NCBI RefSeq assembly: GCF_006170445.1
Contig: NZ_VCNA01000003.1
Span: 536,175 to 600,174, forward strand
Direction: 5' to 3'
Length of the DNA: 64,000 bases
Source of the DNA: Brevibacillus dissolubilis
Lineage (GTDB): Bacteria; Bacillota; Bacilli; Brevibacillales; Brevibacillaceae
In this document: piece by piece, positions 53,270 to 61,258 of the stretch
How positions within the stretch are numbered: position 1 is the stretch's first letter
Layout of the letters: each line of letters starts with the position of its first letter
Translations under genes and position numbers: made by a program
The notes under the pieces: model-generated
Database searches by the model: none
What the model was told of the DNA's origin: nothing
What the model saw: the letters and a program-made list of their open reading frames with translations, nothing else

Positions 53270-54634
53270 TCATAATTGCGATGCGAGCAAGCCTTCCGCA
53301 TGCAGCTCTGCTTGCATGTCTGTAAGCGTCTCGCGCAGCATACCGAGCAGTTCATTCACCTGCTCTTCCTTAATCGTCAGCGGCGGTGCGATTATCACGG
53401 CATCCCCCGCCGTCCCATCTAAGGCACCAATCGCCGGATAGATGATCAATCCTTTTTCAAAAGCACGCTTGATCACGCGGTTGGTGATCCCCTCCGCCAG
53501 TGCAAAAGGCTCCTTGGTCGCTTGGTCTTTCACGAACTCCAGCCCGCACAAAAGTCCAAGCCCGCGCGCCTCACCGACAAAAGTGAAGTCAGCCACCAGC
53601 TTTTTCAACTCGGTCAAGAGATACTCGCCCTGTTTTGCGGCGTTTTCCACCAGATTATGCTGCTCTACGTAGGTCAGAACCGCGAGAGCCGTCGCCGCTG
53701 ACTGTGGATTGGCGCTATACGTGTGACCCGCCATAAAAGAAGCCGAGCCGCGTGTCACCGTGTCGATCAGCGAATCAGTCGCCATCGTCGCCGCCATCGG
53801 GGTGTAGCCTGCGCTCATCCCCTTGCCCAGTACCATCAGGTCTGGCACGACGCCCCAGTGATCGATCCCAAACCGTTTCCCTGTCCGCCCGATGCCTGTC
53901 ATCACCTCGTCCGCGATGAACAGCACATCATTTTCGTCACAGATCTCCCGGATGCGCTGAAAATACCCCGGCGGTGCCACGACTGCCCCACCGGATGCCC
54001 CGATCACCGGCTCCGCGATAAAGGCTGCGACATTCTCCGCTCCGACACGCCAGATCGCCTGCTCCAGCTCATCCGCACATTTACGGCCATACTCTTCAAG
54101 CGTCAAATCTCCCTGCCCCCGGTACGGATACGGTCCAGATACAGCCGGACAATCCTCCAGAAGCGACACAAAACGCTTGCGGCGCAGCACATGCCCTGAC
54201 ATCGACAGCGCCCCCATCGTAATCCCGTGGTAGCTCATCCAACGGCTCAGGATGCGGTTTTTGCCCTTGATGCCTTTTTCCTGCCAATACTGGATCGCCA
54301 TCTTCTGGGCCGTCTCCGTCGCCTCTGAACCACTGCTGACAAAAAAGCTCCAGTTCAGCTCCCCAGGCGCCCACTGTGCCAGCTTCGCCCCAAGCGCCTC
54401 CACGACCTCACTGCTGAATTGCGAGCGGTACGCGAATGACACCTGCCGAGCCTGCTCGTGCATCGCATCCGCGATTTCTTTGACACCATGTCCAATGCTT
54501 GCCGTCACTGCCCCACTGCAGCCGTCCAGATAACGCTTGCCTGCCTGATCATATAAATAAATCCCTTCTCCATACGCCACGTACGGATAGGTCTTCGTCA
54601 TATCCGGTTTGATTACATAGCTTCTGCCTTCCAT
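53270..54634 (-). CDS. Class-III aminotransferase (YodT-like)
   Basis: 454 residues. PLP signatures: 'FFVSSGSEATETAQKMAIQY', 'SYHGITMGALSMSG', 'FIADEVMTGIGRTGKRFG', and Schiff-base Lys in 'VLGKGMSAGYTPMAA'. It is a beta/omega-amino-acid-type transaminase; beside a CoA-transferase the expected reaction is conversion of a 3-amino acid to a 3-oxo acid. First gene of the minus-strand catabolic operon, divergent from the PucR-type regulator. ATG 54634 follows AGAGGTGG with 8-nt spacing; the GTG four codons upstream overlaps that site. Confidence 0.9.
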   Translation of the reverse strand: MEGRSYVIKPDMTKTYPYVAYGEGIYLYDQAGKRYLDGCSGAVTASIGHGVKEIADAMHEQARQVSFAYRSQFSSEVVEALGAKLAQWAPGELNWSFFVSSGSEATETAQKMAIQYWQEKGIKGKNRILSRWMSYHGITMGALSMSGHVLRRKRFVSLLEDCPAVSGPYPYRGQGDLTLEEYGRKCADELEQAIWRVGAENVAAFIAEPVIGASGGAVVAPPGYFQRIREICDENDVLFIADEVMTGIGRTGKRFGIDHWGVVPDLMVLGKGMSAGYTPMAATMATDSLIDTVTRGSASFMAGHTYSANPQSAATALAVLTYVEQHNLVENAAKQGEYLLTELKKLVADFTFVGEARGLGLLCGLEFVKDQATKEPFALAEGITNRVIKRAFEKGLIIYPAIGALDGTAGDAVIIAPPLTIKEEQVNELLGMLRETLTDMQAELHAEGLLASQL

Positions 54635-54823
54635 CGCCTTTTCCACCTCTTTGCCAGTCGTCTTTATGTACCTTCACTTTATCTGATCCACGGTCAAAAA
54701 CCATTCGCCTTGCTGGCAAAAAAAGTGAGGATTCTTTTCGCAATCTTTTGTACAATTTGTATAACGAATGTCAGGTATGAATCGAACCCTTCCATTCCTA
54801 TCAAAAAAGGAGGCACTCCCCCC

Positions 54824-56452
54824 ATGACGATCACCATCCGTGATGCCCTGCAACTCCCCGATATGGTACAGACCAAGCTGATTGCCGGCGAAAGCGGCTT
54901 AGACCGCCACGTCCGCTGGGTGACGATCGTCGAACTGCTCGAAGACGCGTCCCGGCTGTCAGAAGGGGAATTTTTGATCACTACTGGCTTTGGCTTGGAG
55001 TCCGACGAGCTGCGCCGTGACCGGTTCATCCCCTCCCTGATCGAGCGCAACCTGAGCGGGGTAGCGATCCATACCGGCTTTTATCTGAGGGAAATCCCGC
55101 AAAGCTTCATCGATGCAGCCAATGCGGGCGGTCTTCCGTTGATCGAGATTCCATCTGAGATGAATTTCTCAACGGTGACCAAAGCGATCCTTCAGCCGAT
55201 CATCAACCGTCAATTCGAGACGCTGTCCTACTCACAGGCGATTCATGAGCAGATGATCGAGGTCGCACTGTCAGGCGGGGGGCTCTCTGCGATTGCCGGA
55301 GAATTGGCGCGATTGACACAGGGCGAAGTGACGGTGATGGACGCACTGGGATATGAGATCGTGCGAACAGGCGATGCTGGTGTGGCTGGCATAAGCACAG
55401 CGACCTCGACCATCACCACCACCGATGTCCGCCTCCCGATCAGTCCTGATACATCTCCAACAACCACCCGCACCATCCCAATTCGCACCGCCCACGAGAC
55501 CTACGGCACACTCCACCTGACCAAGCCATCCACCGACTGGCACGAGCTGGACCAGATCGCCCACCAGCACGCCGCCACGCTCTGTGCGCTTGAGTTCGTC
55601 AAAGAACGGGCCGTCGCCGCCACCGAATGGCGCATGCAAGGCGACTTCGTCGAGGAGCTTCTCAGCGGCCGTCTCACCTGGGACAGCGAAGTGGATTCCC
55701 GCAGCCGGATGCTTGGCTATCCACTGACCGGCCAGCATCTCGTCTCCGCTCTGCACATCCCCACTCTCCCAGACAGCGATGTGCGACTTACGCACCATAC
55801 CAGACTGACCACCCTGCTCAAACGCCTTGCTCAGCGCCGCCAGATCCCGTATCTGCTCCGCGAACGCTCCGACCGCCTCCTGCTGATCCTGCCCGCGGAC
55901 AGACACAGTACAGCCCTGCTCGAACAGCTCTCCACCCAATGGTCGGCCCATACACCAGACCACCCGCTGCAGATTGGTCTGGGCACTCCGCGCGAACAGC
56001 TTTCCTACTTGGCCCAAGCTGCCGACGAAGCGATGTTTGCCGCCACCGCCTATCCCTTGTTAACAAAAAACCCCTCCATTCTGCCCTATGACAAAATGGA
56101 AGGGTATCAATTTCTTTTTCCGTTTCACAATCATCCTGACTCCCTGCGAGCACTCTGGCAGCCGCATCTGCACAAGCTGATTGCCTACGACCAAAAACAC
56201 GGCCACCAGCTCATCGACACCCTGCACACCTATCTCGCCGAGAATCTCAACGGCCTCAAAGCCGCCCAAGCTCTGTTCATCCACCGCCACACGCTCAAGT
56301 ACCGCCTCCAGCAGATCGAGGAAAAGACCAGCCTTGATTTGACCAATGCCAATCACCGCTGGCAGCTGCACCTCGCCCTCATGGCCTACAGGCTTGAGCA
56401 GGTGATGCAGACTCAGCCGATTTCCTCCAAAAACGCACGTACCTTCATATAA
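54824..56452 (+). CDS. PucR-family transcriptional regulator
   Basis: 542 residues. N-terminal PucR domain ('IRDALQLPDMVQTKLIAGES', 'LLEDASRLSEGEFLITTGFG'), a central GGDEF-like segment and the C-terminal HTH_30 ('NLNGLKAAQALFIHRHTLKY'). PucR/Ald-type regulators switch on amino-acid or purine catabolic operons in response to the substrate. Being divergent from the aminotransferase gene across 190 nt, it is the likely activator of the block. ATG at 54824 has AAGGAGG ten nt upstream. Its 3' end overlaps the convergent hydrolase gene by 40 nt. A TTCGCA/TATAAC pair with 17-nt spacing (~54740-54768) could be its promoter. Confidence 0.9.
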   Translation: MTITIRDALQLPDMVQTKLIAGESGLDRHVRWVTIVELLEDASRLSEGEFLITTGFGLESDELRRDRFIPSLIERNLSGVAIHTGFYLREIPQSFIDAANAGGLPLIEIPSEMNFSTVTKAILQPIINRQFETLSYSQAIHEQMIEVALSGGGLSAIAGELARLTQGEVTVMDALGYEIVRTGDAGVAGISTATSTITTTDVRLPISPDTSPTTTRTIPIRTAHETYGTLHLTKPSTDWHELDQIAHQHAATLCALEFVKERAVAATEWRMQGDFVEELLSGRLTWDSEVDSRSRMLGYPLTGQHLVSALHIPTLPDSDVRLTHHTRLTTLLKRLAQRRQIPYLLRERSDRLLLILPADRHSTALLEQLSTQWSAHTPDHPLQIGLGTPREQLSYLAQAADEAMFAATAYPLLTKNPSILPYDKMEGYQFLFPFHNHPDSLRALWQPHLHKLIAYDQKHGHQLIDTLHTYLAENLNGLKAAQALFIHRHTLKYRLQQIEEKTSLDLTNANHRWQLHLALMAYRLEQVMQTQPISSKNARTFI

Positions 56453-57249
56453 AACCCATCTGGATCGGCATCATGAACCTCATGACCACAGTCAGCCATA
56501 TGCACCACTTTCGTATTCGGACGGCGGCCGGCCATCTCATCTGCATGCTCCCTGCCAAGAATCCGGCTCTTTTCCCCATGAATCAGCAAGGCCGGGCAAT
56601 CCGAGGCCAGCCAGTCATGCCACCAGTCACCATTGAGCCGCTCCTGAGAGGGGGCCATCCCTTTTGTATCAAAGCGGAAATACCAGCCATCCTCATCCTC
56701 ACAGACACTCTCAGCAAAATAATCAAACCCCTGAAGCCCCAAGCGTAAAAGTGACCGCTTCAACTCACTCACCCGCGAAGCACGCTCCGGCAGCCAATTG
56801 GCAAAGCTCAGATCATCCTTCACCACAGCCCCGATATCCTCGACGATCAGCGCACGAACCAGCTCTGGATGCCATGCCGCCAATTGATAGGCATTCACCC
56901 CTCCAAGTGAGTGACCCAGCACGACAACCGGATGAGTCCCCAGCTCTTTTCGAATAAAGGTAGCCACATCAGTCACATACTTTTCCCGTGAATACTCATG
57001 GGCGGCCACATGCTCACTCCAGCCATGCCCCCGCTGATCCAGCCCGATCACATGCCAATCCCCAAGGCGGGAGAACATCCGTGCATTGCCAAAATGCCCG
57101 TGCAGCACCAACAGGATCGGCTTTGCCACCTCCACAGGCTCTGGATGAAAATCTAGATAACTCAGACGAATCCCATCAGACTGAAAATACTTCCGCTGTG
57201 GCTTTGGTTTGCTTTTTCTTCTGATGATTGGCTGTGTTTTTTGCTCCAT
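56413..57249 (-). CDS. Alpha/beta hydrolase
   Basis: 278 residues. Oxyanion 'LHGHFGNARMF', 'GLDQRGHGWSEH', nucleophile elbow 'VLGHSLGGVNAYQLA' (Ser), late 'ALLIHGEKSRI' and His in 'MADCGHEVHDADPDGFY'. An N-terminal basic extension (~20 residues) is unusual. Substrate unknown: the group includes esterases, C-C hydrolases and thioesterases. It follows the AblB-like gene by 12 nt in the same direction, so the two form a small operon in the beta-lysine context; it overlaps pucR at the 3' ends. Confidence 0.88.
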   Translation of the reverse strand: MEQKTQPIIRRKSKPKPQRKYFQSDGIRLSYLDFHPEPVEVAKPILLVLHGHFGNARMFSRLGDWHVIGLDQRGHGWSEHVAAHEYSREKYVTDVATFIRKELGTHPVVVLGHSLGGVNAYQLAAWHPELVRALIVEDIGAVVKDDLSFANWLPERASRVSELKRSLLRLGLQGFDYFAESVCEDEDGWYFRFDTKGMAPSQERLNGDWWHDWLASDCPALLIHGEKSRILGREHADEMAGRRPNTKVVHMADCGHEVHDADPDGFYMKVRAFLEEIG

Positions 57250-57261
57250 CTAGGTTCTCTC

Positions 57262-58125
57262 CTATTCCCACGTCTCTCGAAGCGGCTTCACCCAGATATT
57301 CATATCCTCGAAGCCACTGTAAATCGTACAGTTGTTAATCAACCGCCCACGGTACTCATACCCGTGCTTCGCTGCCGTCACGTTCATCCCATGCGACTGA
57401 GCCCGCGTCAAGGTGTACAGATAGTAGACCCCTATCTGCTCCATCTTCTCCTCCAGCGCCGTAAAAATCGGCTGCAACAACCCAAGCCCCAGATGGTCTG
57501 GATGTGTCGCACAATCGGTCAATTCAGCTGAACCGAATTTCGGTGTCACTTCACTGGATGCCGCGCAGACGATTTGGCCCTCTTTTTCCACTACTATATA
57601 ATAAGTACTCTCGCGCATCGTCTCCCGCACATACTCCGCCTCGTTCATCGGCGTGGGGTAGGTGGCAAACACCAGGTCATACAGACGCGCCAGCTCCTCT
57701 GCATCGTCCTCTCTTGCTTCGCGGAGGGTGTATCCGGTTGGGAGCGATTTTTGTCCGTCTGTACGGCCCCCAGAATGCACCTGAGCCTGCTTCTCCAGAC
57801 TGACCCCAAGCACCTCCTCCGCCAGCTCAGGAGCCACAGAAGCCCCTCTCTCAGCCGTTAGGAAGCAAGACATCATCTGGGCATTCTCTCCATGGAAAAA
57901 CCCGTCTATGCGCCCCTCCAACCTGTATCCGAGCGCCTCCCATGCCTTCACGTCCGCCTTTTTTGCATAGATGATCAGCTTCGTCATCCCACGATCATGC
58001 GCCATCTCCACCAGCGTCCCGTGGAGCTGCTCAATCTCTTCTGGATGGTACAGCATCACCTTCAACCGTTTATTCTGCTCATCAATTACCACGTCAGGCT
58101 GTCCCTTCGGATGCATCCCCGCCAC
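57262..58125 (-). CDS. ablB: Beta-lysine N6-acetyltransferase (AblB/YodP-like)
   Basis: 287 residues from a GTG with AGGGAGG eight nt upstream. The N-terminal half ('YHPEEIEQLHGTLVEMAHDR', 'KKADVKAWEALGYRLEGRID', 'GFFHGENAQMMSCFL') and the C-terminal GNAT half ('YTLREAREDDAEELARLYDL', 'DCATHPDHLGLGLLQPIF', 'INNCTIYSGFEDMNIW') are the two-part AblB architecture. AblB acetylates the 6-amino group of beta-lysine made by lysine 2,3-aminomutase; kamA/ablA is not in the window. Presence next to yodT-S-R-Q-like genes mirrors the Bacillus subtilis yodTSRQP-kamA cluster, here split by the regulator and extended with gabT and an aldehyde dehydrogenase. Confidence 0.85.
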   Translation of the reverse strand: MAGMHPKGQPDVVIDEQNKRLKVMLYHPEEIEQLHGTLVEMAHDRGMTKLIIYAKKADVKAWEALGYRLEGRIDGFFHGENAQMMSCFLTAERGASVAPELAEEVLGVSLEKQAQVHSGGRTDGQKSLPTGYTLREAREDDAEELARLYDLVFATYPTPMNEAEYVRETMRESTYYIVVEKEGQIVCAASSEVTPKFGSAELTDCATHPDHLGLGLLQPIFTALEEKMEQIGVYYLYTLTRAQSHGMNVTAAKHGYEYRGRLINNCTIYSGFEDMNIWVKPLRETWE

Positions 58126-58277
58126 CGTTACATCCTCCCTTTGCGAATCATACTCTTTTTTCCTATTGTAAGAAAGATTTTCCTCTCTGTCATTCTCCAC
58201 CCTGTACAAAGAATATAAAACCGCGACCATCTGCATATGCATGAAAAGAGGTTTTATCAAACAAAGGGGGGACTTAG

Positions 58278-59006
58278 GTGAATCCTCTGATCTACGCCCA
58301 CAGAGGCGCCTCTGGCAACTACCCGGAAAACACCATGAACGCCTTTCGCGCCGCCGTTGAGCAAGGCGCTGACGGGATTGAGATAGACGTCCAGCTGACC
58401 CGTGACGGCGAACCCGTCGTGATCCACGACCACAATCTAGACCGGACTACCACCGGCAAAGGCTCCGTCCAAGCCCACACCCTCAAAGAAATCCGCAAGC
58501 TCAACGCAGGCCGCTGGTTCGACCCTAGCTTACGCCAAGTCCGTGTCCCGCATCTGGTCGAAGTGCTCAGCCTGATCCAGACGACCCGTGTCAAGCTCAT
58601 CATTGAACTGAAAAATTTTGTCGTCGCCCAGCCCGGTCTCGAAGAAATCACAGTCGACCTGATCAACCACTTCAAGGTGCGCGATCTCGTCACCATCTCC
58701 AGCTTCAACTACAACAGCCTCCAGCAGGTCAAAGTACTCAACCCCCTGCAAAAGACCGCCATGCTCTACTTCGGCAACCTCCAGACCCCTTGGCAAGTCG
58801 CCAAGCAATACCATGCCGACGAAATTCACGCCCCCCACGCCCAGCTCACACCAGCCCTGGTCGAAGATTGTCAAAAGCATGCCACCACCATCGTCGCTTG
58901 GACGGTCAACGAACGCGCCGATCTGGAGCGGGTCATCCGTATGGGCGTCGACGGGGTGATCACCGATTTTCCACATCTTGCTAAGAAAATTGTCAAAACA
59001 AAATGA
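58278..59006 (+). CDS. Glycerophosphodiester phosphodiesterase
   Basis: 242 residues, cytoplasmic GDPD (UgpQ-like). 'IYAHRGASGNYPENTMNAF' (catalytic His/Arg), 'GADGIEIDVQLTRDGEPVVI', 'HDHNLDRTTTGKG' (second His), 'LIIELK' and 'VAWTVNERADLERVIRMGVD' are in the expected order. It releases glycerol-3-phosphate from deacylated phospholipids. GTG start behind GGGGGGA. No signal peptide. Confidence 0.93.
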   Translation: MNPLIYAHRGASGNYPENTMNAFRAAVEQGADGIEIDVQLTRDGEPVVIHDHNLDRTTTGKGSVQAHTLKEIRKLNAGRWFDPSLRQVRVPHLVEVLSLIQTTRVKLIIELKNFVVAQPGLEEITVDLINHFKVRDLVTISSFNYNSLQQVKVLNPLQKTAMLYFGNLQTPWQVAKQYHADEIHAPHAQLTPALVEDCQKHATTIVAWTVNERADLERVIRMGVDGVITDFPHLAKKIVKTK

Positions 59007-59078
59007 AATGACTTATTTGCAAAATATTAGCGTAATTCCGTATAATTGAAACAGAATATAGTAATGGGGGTACTTTCT

Positions 59079-59720
59079 ATGTTTATCAAAGACTGTCTGT
59101 CACCGCTCGCTAAGCTCTCAACTGTCCAACCAACTGACAAGATCTCACACGCACTCGATCTGATGAAAACACACCGACTCCTGAGCATGCCAGTCGTCGA
59201 CGAAAACGGCACCTTCTACGGCGCTCTCTCCAAGCGCAGTCTGTTTGAGCTGTTTGAACAAGGCAAATTCACAGGCTCCTACCAAGAGTTTATCGAGCTG
59301 CCGCTTGCCGAAGGCGTTGACCGCGAGTACCCTACCCTGTCCACCGAGGATCTGTTTGAAGACGCCCTCCCGATTATCGTCCGCTATCCATTTGTAGCAA
59401 TCGTCGATGCGGACAACAAGTTCCTCGGCATCCTCAAACGCAAAGACATCGAGCTTGTCCTCGAATCCGTCTTCGGTCTCAACGTAAAAGGCACCCGTGT
59501 CATGCTGACCCACTTCGAAGGCAAAGGTCTGATCAAAGAGATCACATCCATCCTTGGCAAACACAACGCCAACCTGATCTCCATCATCTCCTTCGACTCC
59601 CAGCACCACGGCGTCCGCCGCATCTTAACCAAGTTCCTCTCCCAAGACAGCACCGACGTCATCAAAAAAGACCTCGAAAAAGCAGGCTTCGTCGTCACCT
59701 CTGTTTTGGAGAACAGCTAA
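59079..59720 (+). CDS. AcuB-like CBS-CBS-ACT protein
   Basis: 213 residues. Two CBS motifs ('ISHALDLMKTHRLLSMPVVD', 'PFVAIVDADNKFLGILKRKD') followed by an ACT-like domain ('GLIKEITSILGKHNANLISI'). This is the AcuB layout and size; AcuB is linked to control of acetyl-CoA synthetase in Bacillus, probably through adenylate and small-molecule sensing. No acuA or acuC is adjacent, so the role is inferred from architecture. ATG at 59079 has GGGGGT seven nt upstream. Confidence 0.78.
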   Translation: MFIKDCLSPLAKLSTVQPTDKISHALDLMKTHRLLSMPVVDENGTFYGALSKRSLFELFEQGKFTGSYQEFIELPLAEGVDREYPTLSTEDLFEDALPIIVRYPFVAIVDADNKFLGILKRKDIELVLESVFGLNVKGTRVMLTHFEGKGLIKEITSILGKHNANLISIISFDSQHHGVRRILTKFLSQDSTDVIKKDLEKAGFVVTSVLENS

Positions 59721-59790
59721 TCCCCACCCAACCTGTTTGATCAGGGCCGAAAGCGCTTACCGCTTCGGCTCTTTTTAATTTGTGTGAGCA

Positions 59791-60013
59791 GAGACGGCGG
59801 CTGGCAATCTGTTCGCTAATTAAAACCCCAACGAAGAAGAGAAACTGTCCGCTCCGAAAAAAGACGGGGCTTAGCCCGGGGCAAAACATCTGGGTAGCAC
59901 AAGATGTGAGACTGTTGCCCCTAGGTAACACGAAGAAGTAATACTGCCCCACCTTTTTTCTCCGCTAGGCATGGGGTTTTAAAAAGCTCACAGCTTGCCA
60001 CCCGCCGCCTCTC
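59791..60013 (-). repeat. Giant-hairpin element, copy D (223 nt)
   Basis: The most divergent copy, orientation as B. Terminal arms GAGACGGCGGCTGGCAA/TTGCCACCCGCCGCCTCTC pair with bulges. Helix 2 is TTAAAACCCC/GGGGTTTTAA. Helix 3 is GAAAAAAGACGGGGC/GCCCCACCTTTTTTC with two mismatches. Apical GGGGCAAAAC...GTTGCCCC and the unpaired ACTGTCCGCTC block are conserved. Between the convergent acuB-like and ytqA-like genes. Confidence 0.8.
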
Positions 60014-60052
60014 CTACCATCCATAATAATCAAAGCCCAAAGACAAAACGTC

Positions 60053-60082
60053 AAAAAAGGACCCCGCTCTACAGCGAGATCC
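60053..60082 (-). terminator. Terminator after the radical-SAM gene
   Basis: GGATCTCGCT-GTA-GAGCGGGGTCC on the minus strand followed by T6, 30 nt past the stop. Confidence 0.85.
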
Positions 60083-60112
60083 TTCTCTCTCATTTTCCAC
60101 TATTATTTTCCC

Positions 60113-61114
60113 TTACTCCCCAATCGGCGCTACAATCTTTGGATCAAGCACCCAATTCGGATCAAAATACTTACCCTGCCAGCTGTCGCGGCGCTTCAGC
60201 TCAGCATCGATGCCATTGAGCACTTCCCACTTCTTACGACTCCACATCGGCCCGATCAAGATATCAGGCGGGCCATCGCCGGTGACACGGTGGACAATCA
60301 TCTCAGGCGGCAGGATCTCCAGCGTATCCGCAACAAGCTTGGTATACTCCTCCTGGGTCAAAAACTCCAACAGCCCCGCATCATACTGCTTCACCATCGG
60401 CGTACCGCGGAGCAGGTGCAGCAGGTGAATCTTGATCCCCTGCACATCCAGATGAGCGACAGCCTGAGCCGTCTGCATCATATCCTCCGTGGTTTCCCCC
60501 GGCAAGCCGTAGATGATATGCGAGCAGACACGGATATTGTGCTTGCGCAATTTTTCTACGCCATCCACATAGCACTGATAATCATGCGCGCGGTTGATCA
60601 GCTTCTGGGTGCGCTCATGAACGGTCTGCAGCCCCAATTCCACCCACAGATACGTACGCTCGTTCAGCTCAGCCAGATACTCCACCACATCATCCGGCAG
60701 GCAATCCGGGCGCGTCGCGATAGACAGACCAACCAGATCATCCTGCTTCAAAATCACCTCATACATCTCACGCAGCTCCTCCACCGGCGCGTACGTATTG
60801 GAGAACGCCTGAAAATACCCCATATACTTCGCCTGTGGCCATTTCTCATGCATGCGTGACTTCACATCGTGGAACTGCTTCTCCAGCTCCATACGGCGGT
60901 CTCCAGCAAAATCCCCAGACCCCCTCGCACTGCAAAACGTGCAACCACCGATCGCCACATTCCCGTCCCGGTTCGGGCAAGTAAAGCCTCCATCGAGCGA
61001 AACCTTAAACACCTTTTCATTAAAAACACTGCGCAAATGATGATTCCATGTATGATAACGCTTGTCCCCCCAAAGATGAGGCTCAGCACAAGCTGGGTAT
61101 ACGATTTTGTTCAT
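60113..61114 (-). CDS. ytqA: TIGR01212 family radical SAM protein (YtqA)
   Basis: 333 residues. The cluster-binding motif is 'FTCPNRDGNVAIGGCTFCSA' (Cys-x7-Cys-x2-Cys), followed by 'YFQAFSNTYAP', 'GLSIATRPDCLPDDVVEYL', 'LWVELGLQTVHERT' and 'IYGLPGETTEDM', all standard for the TIGR01212/YtqA subgroup. The reaction is not firmly known; related Elp3-like enzymes act on RNA. GGGAG eight nt before the ATG; monocistronic with terminator. Confidence 0.93.
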   Translation of the reverse strand: MNKIVYPACAEPHLWGDKRYHTWNHHLRSVFNEKVFKVSLDGGFTCPNRDGNVAIGGCTFCSARGSGDFAGDRRMELEKQFHDVKSRMHEKWPQAKYMGYFQAFSNTYAPVEELREMYEVILKQDDLVGLSIATRPDCLPDDVVEYLAELNERTYLWVELGLQTVHERTQKLINRAHDYQCYVDGVEKLRKHNIRVCSHIIYGLPGETTEDMMQTAQAVAHLDVQGIKIHLLHLLRGTPMVKQYDAGLLEFLTQEEYTKLVADTLEILPPEMIVHRVTGDGPPDILIGPMWSRKKWEVLNGIDAELKRRDSWQGKYFDPNWVLDPKIVAPIGE

Positions 61115-61208
61115 CGGTGTGACTCCCTTCTAACCCTTCATCCTTACAGTATAACAGCTTTTCCCCTCCCCGTGCCAAACGTAAATTCTGTCTGATACAT
61201 CCCCCCAC

Positions 61209-61243
61209 GAAAAAGAACCACCAGGTACGCTCCCAGTGGTTCT
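61209..61243 (-). terminator. Terminator after the glycosyltransferase gene
   Basis: AGAACCAC/GTGGTTCT stem with a 14-nt loop, ending in T5 on the minus strand, 16 nt after the stop. Confidence 0.85.
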
Positions 61244-61258
61244 TCCTTTTGTACACCG

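Noticed and set aside
54738..54775. Sigma-54 (-12/-24) promoter for the aminotransferase operon
   Set aside because: No TGGCAC-N5-TTGCA-like pair was found in the divergent region, and the regulator is PucR-type, not a sigma-54 activator.
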